A DNA stretch of 64,000 nt, taken from assembly GCF_032362555.1 (NCBI RefSeq), contig NC_083522.1, positions 2,520,001 through 2,584,000 on the forward strand, read 5' to 3'. Position numbers and translations under genes: made by a program. Shown one piece after another: positions 36,655-48,185 of this stretch (positions are counted from its first letter, which is position 1; each line of letters opens with the position of its first letter). A model generated the notes under the pieces. The model did no database searches and was not told where the DNA came from. It worked only from the letters and a program-made list of their open reading frames with translations. This stretch comes from Amyelois transitella. Its lineage: Eukaryota > Arthropoda > Insecta > Lepidoptera > Pyralidae.

Positions 36655-39600
36655 CTATACTAGCCCCTTGTTGGTCGCGTTGAGCGTGGCCCGCTGTTCG
36701 ACGCCTCGTATCAAAGTTCCCAGTAGGCCTTCCATCTCGTTTGCCGTTTCTCGTAACTGCGTGTTGTCGAAACAGGAGTCTAGAAGAAATAATAAGATAT
36801 TATTCTTTCTAATCTGAATTAAAATGCAGTGTTCCGCACTATTGGAGCGTCGATGGTTGAACAGCCAAGGTGCCCGATTGAAAAAGCGCGACACATAGAG
36901 TGGCAAGGGGTCAAGGGAGTTCATCGCTTAAAGGAGAAATCCGAGGGTTAGCTCACTTGCCCTTGATTGACTTTAACAATCTGCATGGGAAGAAAAGCAG
37001 TTGGCACACATTATTTTTTTCTTCGCTTCCAAACCAAGATGGAAGCTTACAATTGACGGACAGTGAGTTTATACTGAAAACGATCTTTTACTGTAAAATT
37101 GGGAGTTTAGGAGACAAGTATGCGCTTCTCATAGCGTGCAGATTGAAAAAGTCAAACAAAGAAATGAACTAACCTTGGGATTCTTCTTAAAAGCGCAGCC
37201 AACCTTTCACTATCTGAATTAATTGCATCCATAATTGAGATAACCAACTGAAGGCAGCCTTGAGTTCTCCCAAGACTGTTCACTTTGTCTGCCCCATAAG
37301 GGAAAAAGACTTGATGCAACTACATCAACTCACCGTCCATAGCAAAGTTGTTACTCAATATCTGCTGCAGCCTATCAAGCACCGTGTCTAAGTCAGCATT
37401 GAGTTCCTTCATCTTGTCGTTGCTAGTTTCCACGCTGCGGATGTCAGCTGCATACTTCCTCTCCGTGGCTGTTATGGACCGATTAGTGTCAAGTTTCATT
37501 TCGGGCTTGTCGAGAGTTGCGGATCCGGTTTCTGTAAAGTAAAAAGTATTTATTCAGTAAAAATCATAAACAACAACCAATAAAAAAAGCTATGGATTTC
37601 TTTCGATGTTCTCGAACAGGTACCATGAATAAAATTTTAATAAATAAATATATACATATATATATAGGCGAAAGATCACACAGATTGAATTAGCCTCAAA
37701 GTATATATAGATACTAACACAACTATAAAATATTTAAAAATAAATATTTAAATAGATGAACATCTAAGACCCAGGCCAATGTTAACATTATCTAAAGCTT
37801 TGTATATCACCGGCAAAGCCGTGACAGGGCGCTAGTTAGGTCTACAAATAAAAATCTCAAACTTACCATTATACCAATTGGTGATATCATTCATAGACAC
37901 TGTAGATATGCTATCAGACGTGGCATGCACCACGACCGGTCTCAAGGCATCTCCAGACATGGTCATCAAGTTCTGGCTGTCCGTCTGTTTGGACACCACG
38001 GAGAAGTTTCCAGAGTCCATGCTGAGCACCCTGGGCTGGTTCTTCATGGTCTCCGTGACTTTGGACTGCTTGTCTTCGAGCACTGGTATAGGGCTGAATA
38101 GATCAAATGCTTGCGGTCGGTCGATCTTATCTGATTTCTGGTTTTCTGAGGTTTGGTTTTGGGGACTGGATGATAAGTTTTCCTGTAAATTGAATTAATT
38201 AATTGGAGATACACTGCATAAAAATAAAAAAGGTCCAGAGTGTTTGTAGGCGTACTTCATACAATAAAAAAATGAGGAAGGAAATCTCCACATATCTGTG
38301 TAACTTTAGTTCAAGTGGTTTAGTTTAGAGAATCATAAAAGTCAAAAGAAGTTATTATTATAGTTATACCTGACTTGTTACACCTGTGGGTTAACCAAAA
38401 CCACAACCAAAGAAAATGCAATAGGTATAAACGCCAGGAATATGATAAAGAGAAAAGTGTATAATTACTTACTTTTAATATTTTCAGTCTGTTGATCTGC
38501 ATGGATATCTGATGCCAGTGCGCTTCCACCTTTATCTTGAGCTCGTCGTCGACTGCTTCTTTTTTCACGCTCTGCAATTGCGATGAGAGGTCCTCAAGGG
38601 CTCTAAAATATAAAAATAATAAAGATCTTTTTTTATTTAAACATAGCTTTTGCCCGGGGCTTTGCTCCCGTGGGAAATTCCAGAAGAAAAGTAGCCTATG
38701 TCACTTCTGAAGGTGCATCTGTGCCAAACTTCGTGGAAATTGGTTCAGTAGTTTTTGAGTTTATTCATTACAAACATACAAAAAAACATAATCTTTTCTA
38801 TTTATTAATAAGAGTAGGTTATAAACTCTGTATAATACTCTACACACCTATTAATAATAATATTATAAATGCGAAAGTTTGTGAGTATGTCAATATGGAT
38901 GTTTGTTACTCTTTCACGCAAAAACTAGTCAACCGATTACAATGAAATTTGTTATGTAGGTAGCTGAAGACCCAGAATAACATATAGACTACTTTTTATC
39001 CCGGAGTTCCCACGGGATTGATTCCACGTGGACGAAGTCGCGGGTGGCATCTAGTAATTTAATAAATTAAAAAGATCTTCCCACTCTAGGGGAAAATTCG
39101 GAAAATCCTAATTACTGTACATACCAAATTTTAGCTTCCTTCGCCCAGTAAAGAGCGAGTTGAATTACGCACTGACAATCAACGTAAAGCCAATCACCAA
39201 CGCATTGTTAGTCAATAACAATATCTCAGCAACAAAAACTATAATGATTGATTACTCACTTGTTCTGAACTTCCAATTGCGTTATAATATCTTGCAACAT
39301 GGAAGTGGGATTACTAGCGGCGTTCCCAGACGCTTTGCCGACAGTGGACGTCACCATGGCGGGGCGAACGTCCCGCCATTTCTTTACAGAAATGTCCATT
39401 TTCTCCGTAGTCTTTTTTGTGGTTTTTTTAGATACTTTCTTCTTTTTCGTCCGCGTGCAGAAGAAGAATCGCTTTATGCCGCGAATGAAGCTTAGGCACT
39501 CTGATGGTTTTAACTGAAATTATAATGCATATAACCACAGTTAAGAAAAGCACATTCGAGTATCTGATAGGAACCGATGTATATACAAGGATGTATGAAT

Positions 39601-42600
39601 AACAAGCAAATATGAGCCTCAGCAATTCAAACCAATATTATAATTGTGAAAATATGTTTCTTTATTTTAGAAAACAAAAGTCACAGATAATATATAATTA
39701 AGAGTTTGGAGAAGGACACCAAGAATTTACGCAAAACATCATCATGATAAAAACAAAATTCGTCTGCCTCGTATATATTTATTTATTTAATCTTTTTAGA
39801 TGAGCTGAGAGAGAATTTAAAATTTCAAAAGCTTGAAATTTGAAGCAACTTTAACAATTAAAGATGACACTCACCTCTCCATCTACAATTTCATGCACCA
39901 AATGAGATTTCTTATGTCCATTGACTGTAGACAAATCTTTTTCATACAGATAGCATTTCTCACAGAAGTATACTTCGTTGCACTTTGAGCATTTGAATTT
40001 GAGCACCTGTAAGTATGTGTAAATACAGTTCATGGTAAAAACTATTTCAAAAAAGGTCTTTCAATGTTGTAAAGGGCGACTAGGCAAATTCATGATGATT
40101 CAATATAGAAAAGATACCCTGCGGTCCCTCTAGAAAGATTGTGGTAAGAGTCACTTTGTATAAAAAATTGTCTCACCCAGTCCTAGACTATGATCAAAAG
40201 GCGTATCTCGGGCTTTTCTCTTCTCTGGAGAAAAGCCTAGGATAAGTCTTTTGATTGAGTGAGAATGTAATCAGGAGAAAGGAACTGAAATTGCAAATAG
40301 TGATTACTATTAAGGTTAAGAATCATCTCTTTACAAGGCATACCTGATTCAGATTCAGATTTATTTAGTGCAATGTAACAAGTGTAAATGAGATATGTTA
40401 CATAAATATTAAGTACTGGTGGCACAGCAAACATTGAAGCAGCCACATGCCATTTACTTGGATATTTAACATCATGTGTCATGTATTAAATGTAAAGGAG
40501 TCGATGTTTTACCGATCAATTTGATTATTAAAGAACTCTGCGAAAGAAAACTATTGAGATGCTTGCTAAATAAGTATGTGTGATTTTTTTATACTGAATT
40601 ATATGGAATAGGATTATATATGTTTTTATTACCTGTATGAGAGGATGCAGGCAGTAGGAGCACGCGGCGGTGATGTCGGCGCAGTTGCGGCTCGCCAGCA
40701 CGCGCTGCAGCACGCCCAGCCAGCGCGCGGCCGCGCTCTGCGCCGCGCCCCACGCCGCGCACGCCGCCGCCGGCACGCCGAGCATGCCCGCGCTCTGTGC
40801 ACAAACATATTCCTTTTTTAAACTCGGACAAAGAACTGCTTGATGGGAGGCAGCAGGCTGGAATTTAAAAAATGTTAAAACAAATGACTTTTTGTTTTAA
40901 AAAGTCTTACATACCTACATTCAGAGAGAAACCCCAGCTATACATTTTTTACTTAATAAAAAACAAATGAACATTTCTGTAGTAGGCACAGCCCATTATT
41001 TATTTAAACCTTATTAATTTAGTATATGTTTCAAGTTTTCAGTTTATCTAATAAAATCTGCTTGTCAATACATCAATATTACTTCAAAATATACAATTTA
41101 TTATAAACCTTATTGTTCACACACTTAAACTCTACACTAGACCCAAAATTTTACCATGACTTTTATTGTAAGTTAATAAACTAAGAACCAAACCTTATCA
41201 AAACACGAATCAATATCATTCTGTATCTGGTCACACGGAACTCCCAAGTACTCTGGCAGGGCTATGACATTTGACATGAGTGCAGCCAGTCTCCGTGGTG
41301 ACACACAACCATTGTGGTCGGCACAGCAGTTGGCCAAAGCTGACCATTTGTCAGCAGCAGATTCTTTGCTGAGAATTATCAGCAGCGTTTTAGCTGAAAG
41401 AACCCTTACTGGTTCCTTTCTCTCGCTGCAAACAAAATTAGATTTTAAAATATTGCTGTTTTAAGGAAATTTTATAGTAAATACCCAAAGCAATTTCTTT
41501 TAAAAATATTCAAACATATAGTAGCCTTTATTTATTGCATAATAGAACTGATAAGAAAATATTAACACATCGTAGCCAGCATTATGAGAAAGACAAAGCA
41601 AAAGTGCAAGCATTATATTAATGTTATTCTGGAGATGGGCATAAACTTTATTGTACTTGATATTGTTTCCATATAAATATATTTAATTTCATTATCTAAT
41701 CACTATGACAAAATTTATTGTAGTCTTTTGTATTTTCTATGAAATTCTCCAGCAAGTAAAAGAGAGGAATGACATTAGTTGGAGGAAGCCTATGTCAACA
41801 ATTAACATACAGAGTTGATACTGTGAAAATGAATTTTGTCTAAATTAAGGCGTACATTATGATTATTATGACAAAATTGATATGGAATTTGCATAAAGCA
41901 AAACAGCAAACAAAGAAACCTATCATAAACATTGAGCACCAGGTAACATACCTATCATAAACATTGAGCAACAGGTTGATCAACAAGTCCACAGTTAAAT
42001 CCACATCTCCATTGAAAATTCCTTCTTTCTCAGCAGCAAAGTAGATGTCTGCGAGGACTGCTTCCAGCTCTGTGGGGTCCAGAGACAGACTGCTCTCTGA
42101 CAAGCTCAGTTGGTGCCGAGCAAACACTCCGGCGCTGATACGTAATGGAGGTACTAGAAGGATATACTTTATTATTAATAAATTGAAAAATCTTACCTAT
42201 AATGTATAAAAAATTCTGTAAAAGGTGTAGAGTATTATTGATCATCATCATATTGTAATTCACTTAAATAGCAGATTTAGACACAAGATGCAGACTCAAC
42301 CTGAATATAGTACAATATATGCTGAACCTATGGAAGCTTCCTTACAAAAATATATCTAAATATAAATGTTTAAAAATATCCTAGGTTTGTTGTAACGCTA
42401 AACACTTTTGAATAGATATGTCTAAATCCATTTAATTATGTAGCTCACCATCTAGTTGTGTCTGTAATGCGAAAATTTTGAATGCTATCTTGTAGGTGCT
42501 GTACTTTATGCCATCATATTCGGCCAAAGATTCCATAATCTTTTGGAATTGTGGATGGTCATATTGCTGCTTGCTGGTTGTCTCACTAAAACATAATTTT

Positions 42601-42800
42601 AAATATAAACAATACATAAACACAAAGGATGATGTCGATAACATGTCGCGTGATTTTATGTATGTATGTATGTATGTATGTATAAACACAAAGGATGAGG
42701 GAACACAACACATAAATGTTCACAGGTGAAAGTTTACTTACTCCAGATAACATGGATACCCTGCCTCATTTTCAAGCTTTTTCCAATTGTTTAGCGCCAT
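36655..42800 (-). CDS. dah: dystrophin-superfamily protein, DAH/dystrotelin-like, 11 exons
   Basis: Exons in transcript order: 42800-42742, 42585-42449, 42153-41952, 41425-41194, 40857-40633, 40006-39875, 39513-39260, 38602-38473, 38182-37867, 37531-37334, 36779-36655. All have GT-AG junctions and matching phase, total 2010 nt, 669 aa. Residues about 30-210 match the dystrophin/dystrobrevin EF-hand-like region (GIKYSTYKIAFKIFALQTQ). A ZZ zinc finger follows, with Cys276/279, 291/294, 300/303 and His316/320/323. A lysine-rich segment (about 345-365), a coiled coil (about 405-460), a polar tail and a final heptad-rich part complete it. There is no actin-binding, spectrin-repeat or WW region, and the length is close to Drosophila DAH (about 650 aa), a membrane-cytoskeleton protein of early embryos. 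Dystrobrevin is the main alternative. It is divergent from SPS1. Confidence 0.85.
37168..37312 (+). repeat. SINE-like repeat, family A, truncated
   Basis: Starts at CTTGGGATTCTTCTT and ends near TGTCTGCCCCATAAGGG. It lies in the last intron of the DAH-like gene. Confidence 0.5.
38862..39054 (-). repeat. interspersed repeat related to family D
   Basis: Starts TTATAAATGCGAAAGTTTGT and ends with the GC-rich GTGGACGAAGTCGCGGGTGG. It lies in an intron of the DAH-like gene. Confidence 0.5.
41919..41970. repeat. short tandem duplication across a splice donor of the DAH-like gene
   Basis: A 20-bp block, CCTATCATAAACATTGAGCA, occurs at 41,919-41,938 and again at 41,951-41,970 (offset 32 bp). On the minus strand it is the end of the third exon plus the start of the donor. 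The upstream copy gives donor GTATGT at 41,951 and the downstream copy gives the weaker GTTTCT. Confidence 0.85.
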
Positions 42801-43431
42801 TGTTCGTCAATATATTTACGAGATCATAGTAAATCCATAAAATAAAATAGAAGTTTTTCACTATAAATCACTAACGGCCACGAAATATTTAAAAAGTTTC
42901 AGGAATTTTGTTTGACCCAAATTACAACACTCCGTTCCTGTCAACGTCAGATCAGCTAAGCAGGCAGTCATCTCATGACAAAGACGAACAAACCACAAAG
43001 CCATCATTTTTACAATGAAAATTACGAAAATTTAAAAAGAATTAATGCGGGTACCTCGGCCATTTTCGTCGCAATACAGTATGTAAGATTTTTTTTTTTT
43101 TTTTCAATATGATTTCCACAAACTTGAAATATTGTTGTCGATAAATTAGCAACCTCTTTTGCGTGTATCGGAATGTAGTTACTACAACAAATATGTTCTC
43201 TTTGCTCGTTTGTAAGAGAGGCGCAAAACAACCAATCAGCATTGAGATTTTGTTGTTTATAATCTGTATTAGCCAATCATAATTTCATAAAATTATTTTA
43301 TTTCTTGTAGAATGATCTCGTTGTAAAGGAGACGCCATTTTGCAAGCGTCACTTGGCGGCGTGTCGGGTTTCCTTATTTTAACAAGAAATACCTCCAAAA
43401 CTACCGTGTTATTGTTTTGTTTTTGTATAAT
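42801..43431. promoter_or_regulatory. shared divergent promoter region, DAH-like / SPS1
   Basis: The 631 bp between the two start codons must hold both 5' UTRs and promoters. A GC-richer part at about 43,320-43,375 (GACGCCATTTTGCAAGCG, then a CACTTGGCGGCG block) lies near the SPS1 side. An AT-rich poly-T run sits at 43,088-43,104. No TATA box is evident for either gene. Motif assignments are inference. Confidence 0.5.
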
Positions 43432-44640
43432 ATGTCTTACCAGTCTAGTGTGGCGCAGGATACATTAGCTGCGGCTCAATTAGAGATGGCCGGTAACCCC
43501 AATGCCCTGGCTCTGCGTCGGCCATTCGACCCAGTGGCCCACGACTTGGAAGCAAGTTTTAGACTGACAAGATTCGCTGATCTCAAGGGAAGAAGTTGCA
43601 AAGTACCGCAAGATGTTCTGGGAAAGTTGGTGGAATCCTTGCAACAAGACTATTCACAACAGGAACAGGACCAGTTTATGCATGTTGCTATCCCGCGCAT
43701 CGGCATCGGTTTGGATTGCTCTGTGACGCCGCTGCGACATGGTGGACTTTGTTTGGTTCAAACTACGGACTTTTTCTATCCCTTAGTCGACGACCCTTAC
43801 ATGATGGGTAAGATAGCATGTGCGAACGTTTTGAGCGACTTATACGCTATGGGTGTGACAGAATGTGACAACATGCTCATGTTACTGGGAGTATCAACGA
43901 AGATGACTGAAAAAGAGCGAGATGTAGTTATTCCTCTTATCATGCGAGGTTTCAAAGACTCTGCCTTAGAAGCTGGAACTTCTGTGACCGGTGGTCAGAC
44001 TGTTATCAACCCATGGTGCACCATTGGAGGGGTGGCCACAACAATTTGTCAACCTAATGAATATATTGTCCCAGATAATGCTGTAATGGGTGATGTGTTG
44101 GTCCTCACCAAACCTTTAGGCACCCAAGTAGCTGTTAATGCCCACCAATGGTTGGACCAACCTGAGCGCTGGAATCGTATTAAATTGGTGGTCTCCGAAG
44201 AGGATGTTCGCAAAGCATATCACCGTGCGATGGACTCCATGAGCAGACTTAACCGCATTGCTGCTCGTCTGATGCATAAGTATAACGCCCATGGCTCTAC
44301 GGATGTCACAGGTTTTGGCCTTCTTGGCCATGCACAAAATTTAGCCTCACATCAAAAGAATGAAGTGTCATTTGTTATCCACAATTTACCGGTGATTGCT
44401 AAGATGGCAGCTGTAGCCAAAGCCTGTGGTAATATGTTCCAATTGCTACAGGGTCATGCCCCTGAGACCTCTGGAGGGTTGTTGATCTGTCTGCCACGAG
44501 AGCAGGCTGCTGCGTACTGCAAAGACATTGAGAAGCAGGAGGGCTATCAAGCCTGGATCATTGGCATTGTGGAGAAAGGCAACCGCACAGCACGCATCAT
44601 TGACAAGCCCCGAGTGATTGAAGTACCCGCTAAAGATTAA
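43432..44640 (+). CDS. SPS1: selenophosphate synthetase SPS1, arginine type (selenide water dikinase-like)
   Basis: Single exon, 402 aa from the ATG at 43,432. The upstream in-frame ATG at 43,417 adds only MFLYN, whereas MSY... matches the insect SPS1 N-terminus as I know it. Family features: [20 protein letters not shown]; then GRSCKVP at residues 53-59, where the Cys/Sec position is Arg54 (codon AGA, 43,591-43,593) and the neighbouring Lys57 is kept. The [20 protein letters not shown] segment, GGQTVINPW and the C-terminal [13 protein letters not shown] and APETSGGLL motifs are intact. Bacterial SelD makes selenophosphate from ATP and selenide. SPS1 proteins lacking Cys/Sec do not efficiently do so and have another, essential but unclear role. 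AATAAA at 45,021-45,026 marks a likely 3' end. No SECIS-like element was looked for beyond reading by eye. Confidence 0.96.
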   Translation: MSYQSSVAQDTLAAAQLEMAGNPNALALRRPFDPVAHDLEASFRLTRFADLKGRSCKVPQDVLGKLVESLQQDYSQQEQDQFMHVAIPRIGIGLDCSVTPLRHGGLCLVQTTDFFYPLVDDPYMMGKIACANVLSDLYAMGVTECDNMLMLLGVSTKMTEKERDVVIPLIMRGFKDSALEAGTSVTGGQTVINPWCTIGGVATTICQPNEYIVPDNAVMGDVLVLTKPLGTQVAVNAHQWLDQPERWNRIKLVVSEEDVRKAYHRAMDSMSRLNRIAARLMHKYNAHGSTDVTGFGLLGHAQNLASHQKNEVSFVIHNLPVIAKMAAVAKACGNMFQLLQGHAPETSGGLLICLPREQAAAYCKDIEKQEGYQAWIIGIVEKGNRTARIIDKPRVIEVPAKD

Positions 44641-45020
44641 ACTGAATCAGTTGAGACATTTCAAAGTTGGACAGAAAACTTTTCTTTTTCATTTTGACCT
44701 TAAGAACACATAACACTTGATTTTTATCAAGAAATCTTATACTATTTGTATAATTTGAAGGTTCTTGTTTCTCATATTGTAAGTTGTTTCTGAACTTGCT
44801 GTTTTTACAAGATTATAAAAGCTAAATGATTTTATTGTGGAATAGTTGTAAGGAAGCTTTTAGAAAAACTTGATCTAGTGTCTATTGGTGTTTTATAATT
44901 AAATAAGTTATAATAATTAATAAGAGAACAATTCCATTAGTTACAGTCCCAGCATTTGTTTGCAGCTTGTGGACAGTTTCTGAAAATTATGACTTTTTAA
45001 GGTACATTATAAACTATTAG

Positions 45021-45026
45021 AATAAA
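45021..45026 (+). terminator. SPS1 polyadenylation signal
   Basis: AATAAA about 380 bp after the SPS1 stop, followed by T-rich sequence (TTTATTTTTCAG... TATTTTTTTC), as expected downstream of a cleavage site. Confidence 0.6.
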
Positions 45027-45167
45027 TTTATTTTTCAGTCAATATTTTTTTCTTTTTATTTTATATGTACCCACTTATTTTCAGAGATTCTGACCATTAG
45101 TCCTATCAGATCACAATCTCCTTGATCAAGGCTTTTCTCTCATTTCATTCATTCCTAATCACTTCTT

Positions 45168-45432
45168 GCCATGTGGTACCCGGCACTTAAGAATAGGAAG
45201 AAGCATATTGACCTAGTGGAAGCTTCCATTGCTGGTCTGCAGTGTAGAAAAAACAGCTTGTCCCAGCTGCTTTTCTTCCCATTTATATTGTAAAAGTCAA
45301 TGAAGGGAAAGGCTTATAAACTTGTCACTATTTGAAACTTAATTCCATTATAAGGTACCTGAGCCATACAGCAACAGGACATTTTTATCAAGACTGCTCT
45401 GTCTACCCCGTAAGGGATAAAGCCGTGATTAT
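45168..45432 (+). repeat. SINE-like repeat, family A, degraded
   Basis: Head GCCATGTGGTACCCGGCAC is recognisable and it ends CTCTGTCTACCCCGTAAGGG. The body is diverged and interrupted. Confidence 0.55.
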
Positions 45433-45555
45433 TTTATCAACTACCTACTGAAGAAGTTTTGATTCTGTCCTGTATTAACAAGCACACCCACCTCACTGTT
45501 ACTGCCATAGGTTTCTCATGAAGACAGAATTGTTATTACTAGGTAAGATGATGAA

Positions 45556-46012
45556 TGCCGCGTTGGTCCCGGCCCTATAAAATAAGACCACTCAATTTAT
45601 GTCAAGTGGATGTCATAAAAGGAAGACAAAGGGTCTTTGTCGTCCTTTTATTTTTTGCAACTGCTTTTCTTCGCGCGCAGACAGTAGGTAAGTTTGTCAC
45701 TTTTGTAAAAACACATCGTTTATCATTTTTTTATATAACTATCATTTGTCTTTGTGCCAAACAAATATGTCATCATTATAATCATAAATCCATACAACTA
45801 AACGTAGCTTTTTAGTCTTTGCGAGGCTGTTGCCGCTGTCCTACTCGTAAGGGATAAAGACGTGATTATGTGTATGTAATATTACTATTGATGAGCCAGT
45901 AATCTGTTACTACTTAAATCTCAATTACATCATACAGCTAACTGTGTCTTTTCAGTCTTTTCAAGACTGTTGACTAAGTCTTTCCCGCAAGGGATATAGA
46001 CGTGACTAAATA
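45556..46012 (+). repeat. two successive decayed family A SINE copies
   Basis: The first copy runs from GCCGCGTTGGTCCCGGC to AAGACGTGATTATG (about 45,556-45,877). The second starts inside the body at GATGAGCCAGTAATC and ends GGGATATAGACGTGA (about 45,886-46,012). Together they give a head-to-tail partial tandem. Confidence 0.5.
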
Positions 46013-46873
46013 TATTTATGTACTAAATTACATTCTATGGTAGGCGCTGAAATAGTAGGATAGAAGTATTCCGTTTGTGAGGCGGGTGTGGAGTGGGTCT
46101 CTAGCTCTATGTGTACAGTGGGAGAAGGTCACGACGAGGAATCATTAAATAGCTCTTTATAAAGAACAATAACAAATAATTTTATACAATTTAATAATTA
46201 AAGGAATCAATGTTGCATTTACAACACAGAAAATAATCATCACCGAAGTAATTTAGGATTGGTAATATATCCCTAAGAATTATATTACTTCTAATAGCAC
46301 TTATTACTTTTGTCATGCTCTTAACACATAATACTATTGCTTTTATTGATCACTTTGTTTCCCTTCCAATTAAAAAAATATATTCTGCATAGGTTATACC
46401 ACAGTGGTACTTATTAAAGGAGAAAGATGATTGAAATAATTTCTAATCAATTATGTCAGAAATATCGTCACACTACTACTAATTTGCATAAACTGTACTC
46501 TTTTTGAAACAGGCTCATTCACACCCGGGACAACCCAGTGTGGGATTATCGCAAGGCATTTGTAATTTTGTGGTTCGCTACATGTGTAGCAAAGTGACAA
46601 CTAATTCCAGTACTGCCCCATATAAAAAGTGTAATTACACACAAAAATATAATTTCAGCTGTATGGAAAATAAAACCTATTGTGTCTGCTAAGCACAGGT
46701 CCTGAAGGCATTGCTAAGCACTTAAATTACTGAACACATCCTTAATTTAGTAATTAAAGTATGCAATATAGCTTGATAACTTACTTTATACTATCAGGTG
46801 CTTGTGATTGTATACCTCCATTGAGATTAATATAAAACTTAATTAATAACATGGAATGAATATAATTCATACT

Positions 46874-46879
46874 TTTATT
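46874..46879 (-). terminator. likely DDA1 polyadenylation signal
   Basis: AATAAA on the minus strand about 245 nt after the DDA1 stop. It is the first canonical hexamer I see downstream. Confidence 0.45.
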
Positions 46880-47120
46880 CCAACATACTGAAATGTAACT
46901 CAAAAGTTACGAAATGTGACAGTGACATAATGTAATTGCTGAAATGGCACTTCAGAATGATAAAAGAAATTTCCCAAAAAACGTGAAACCAGTGTGTTTC
47001 GCGGATCATAGTGTAGTTCGACCTGATTACTTGGAATATAAATGTTAATATAAAAATGCCGTACACTCTGCATAGTCTATAACTGAAGCACAAACTAATT
47101 GTAGATGTACCGGAGTGATT

Positions 47121-48185
47121 TCAGTTAAGTGGAGAGTTGAGACATGGCCTTTTGCGGGGTCGACTCTCATCACCATTTTGTTCAATGTGACTCTGGTCTC
47201 GTTTTTTCGGAGAGTTGTTGTTCTGTAATTTCACAATAAAAATGTGTTAAGAATTGTTATTATTTCTTGATTAGGATTATTTCTTATGCAGGGATTTATT
47301 ATGTAATACAATTAATTTCATTTAAAGTATTACCTTTTTCTCCCATTGCTGATGTAGATATCTTAACAAAATATTTGTTTTTTCTGTAACAATAACTGAA
47401 AAAGAGAGCAGTAATTGTTTTAGATATTAAAATTCAATTAAAGTTTATAATAATCATATTTACAATAACCTAGTAAGTGTAAAAATAAATAAAACTTAAT
47501 TAAAATTATGCAATAAGTGGAAATAATTATAAGTATCTCATATAAATTATTGCAACAGGCAAAATATAAATACATTTAATCTAAATAGTAGTTTAACCTC
47601 TCTCAGCTGCCAAACCCGCGATCCTATTTACACAATTTTCCAAGCGAGACAGGAGTACTTACAAACTTATAGTATGCAGTAATACTCAAAAACGTGGTCG
47701 GTAGGGCGAGCATTGATACTGATCAGTAACCACTAGCACTGGCTCAGGTAGCTGAGAAGTTAAAGGTTTTGGTACCTACCAAACCAAGATGGTACGGTGT
47801 GCCGCTTTCTGGTTTTGCCTGTCTCTTATTCAGTAGTTTTTGAATTCAGTTGTTACAAGCAATGCAAACTTTTTTCTTTTTACGTATGGATTACATATGG
47901 TTATGGAAAAATATTTGAAAGCGTTTACTCAACTTTGTTCGGAAGGTATGTCCTTAGTAGGCAGATATATAGACGGTCTTTTGGAACAATTTCTGATGCC
48001 ATGATCCGTATTGAAAAGGGTGAAGTTATGTTCGTCGTACGACGGGAGATCTTTTAAAAATTCTATCACTGACTGTAAAAGAAAACGTTTGGATAATACA
48101 TGTAAAATAGAAGGTAATATTTATGGATGGTGCGTAGTTTATTGGATTGTAGTAATATGTTTGCTGAAATTGTTGCGCTTACCAT
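47121..48185 (-). CDS. DDA1: DET1- and DDB1-associated protein 1 (DDA1), four exons
   Basis: Exons in transcript order: 48185-48183 (ATG only), 48072-47934, 47395-47334, 47222-47121. They total 306 nt and give 101 aa, against 102 aa for human DDA1. Phases match at each junction. The hallmark [18 protein letters not shown] is present at residues about 48-65, preceded by [14 protein letters not shown] and [11 protein letters not shown] at the human spacing, and followed by KKR and a basic tail ending [13 protein letters not shown] (possible nuclear localisation). DDA1 binds DDB1 and stabilises CUL4-DDB1 (CRL4) ubiquitin ligase assemblies including the DET1 module. Odd points: the start codon is alone on its exon (donor GTAAGC), and exon 2 has a weak donor (GTTGAG). 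No exon is long enough to be obvious as an open frame. It is divergent from the ARM-like gene. Confidence 0.93.

Larger units (their letters stand above)
45027..46873. other. convergent intergenic region, SPS1 / DDA1
   Basis: Filled by decayed family A SINE copies (45,168-46,012) and AT-rich DNA. Open frames at 45,555-45,815 and 46,504-46,692 have no family features, and the first overlaps the SINE remains. No gene is supported. Confidence 0.55.

Noticed and set aside
39160..39517. + strand open frames of 111 and 72 codons
   Set aside because: They are antisense to the seventh exon of the DAH-like gene and have no features of their own.
40589..40831. Arg/Ala-rich minus-strand frame overlapping the DAH-like gene
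   Set aside because: It is an alternate frame of the GC-rich exon at 40,633-40,857. The other frame continues the dystrophin-family protein with correct splice phase.
42655..42683. Short direct repeats as a CRISPR array
   Set aside because: These are (TATG)n microsatellite units without spacers; the organism is an animal.
47797..48057. 86-codon + strand open frame
   Set aside because: It is antisense to DDA1 exon 2 and intron; the minus strand carries the recognisable protein.
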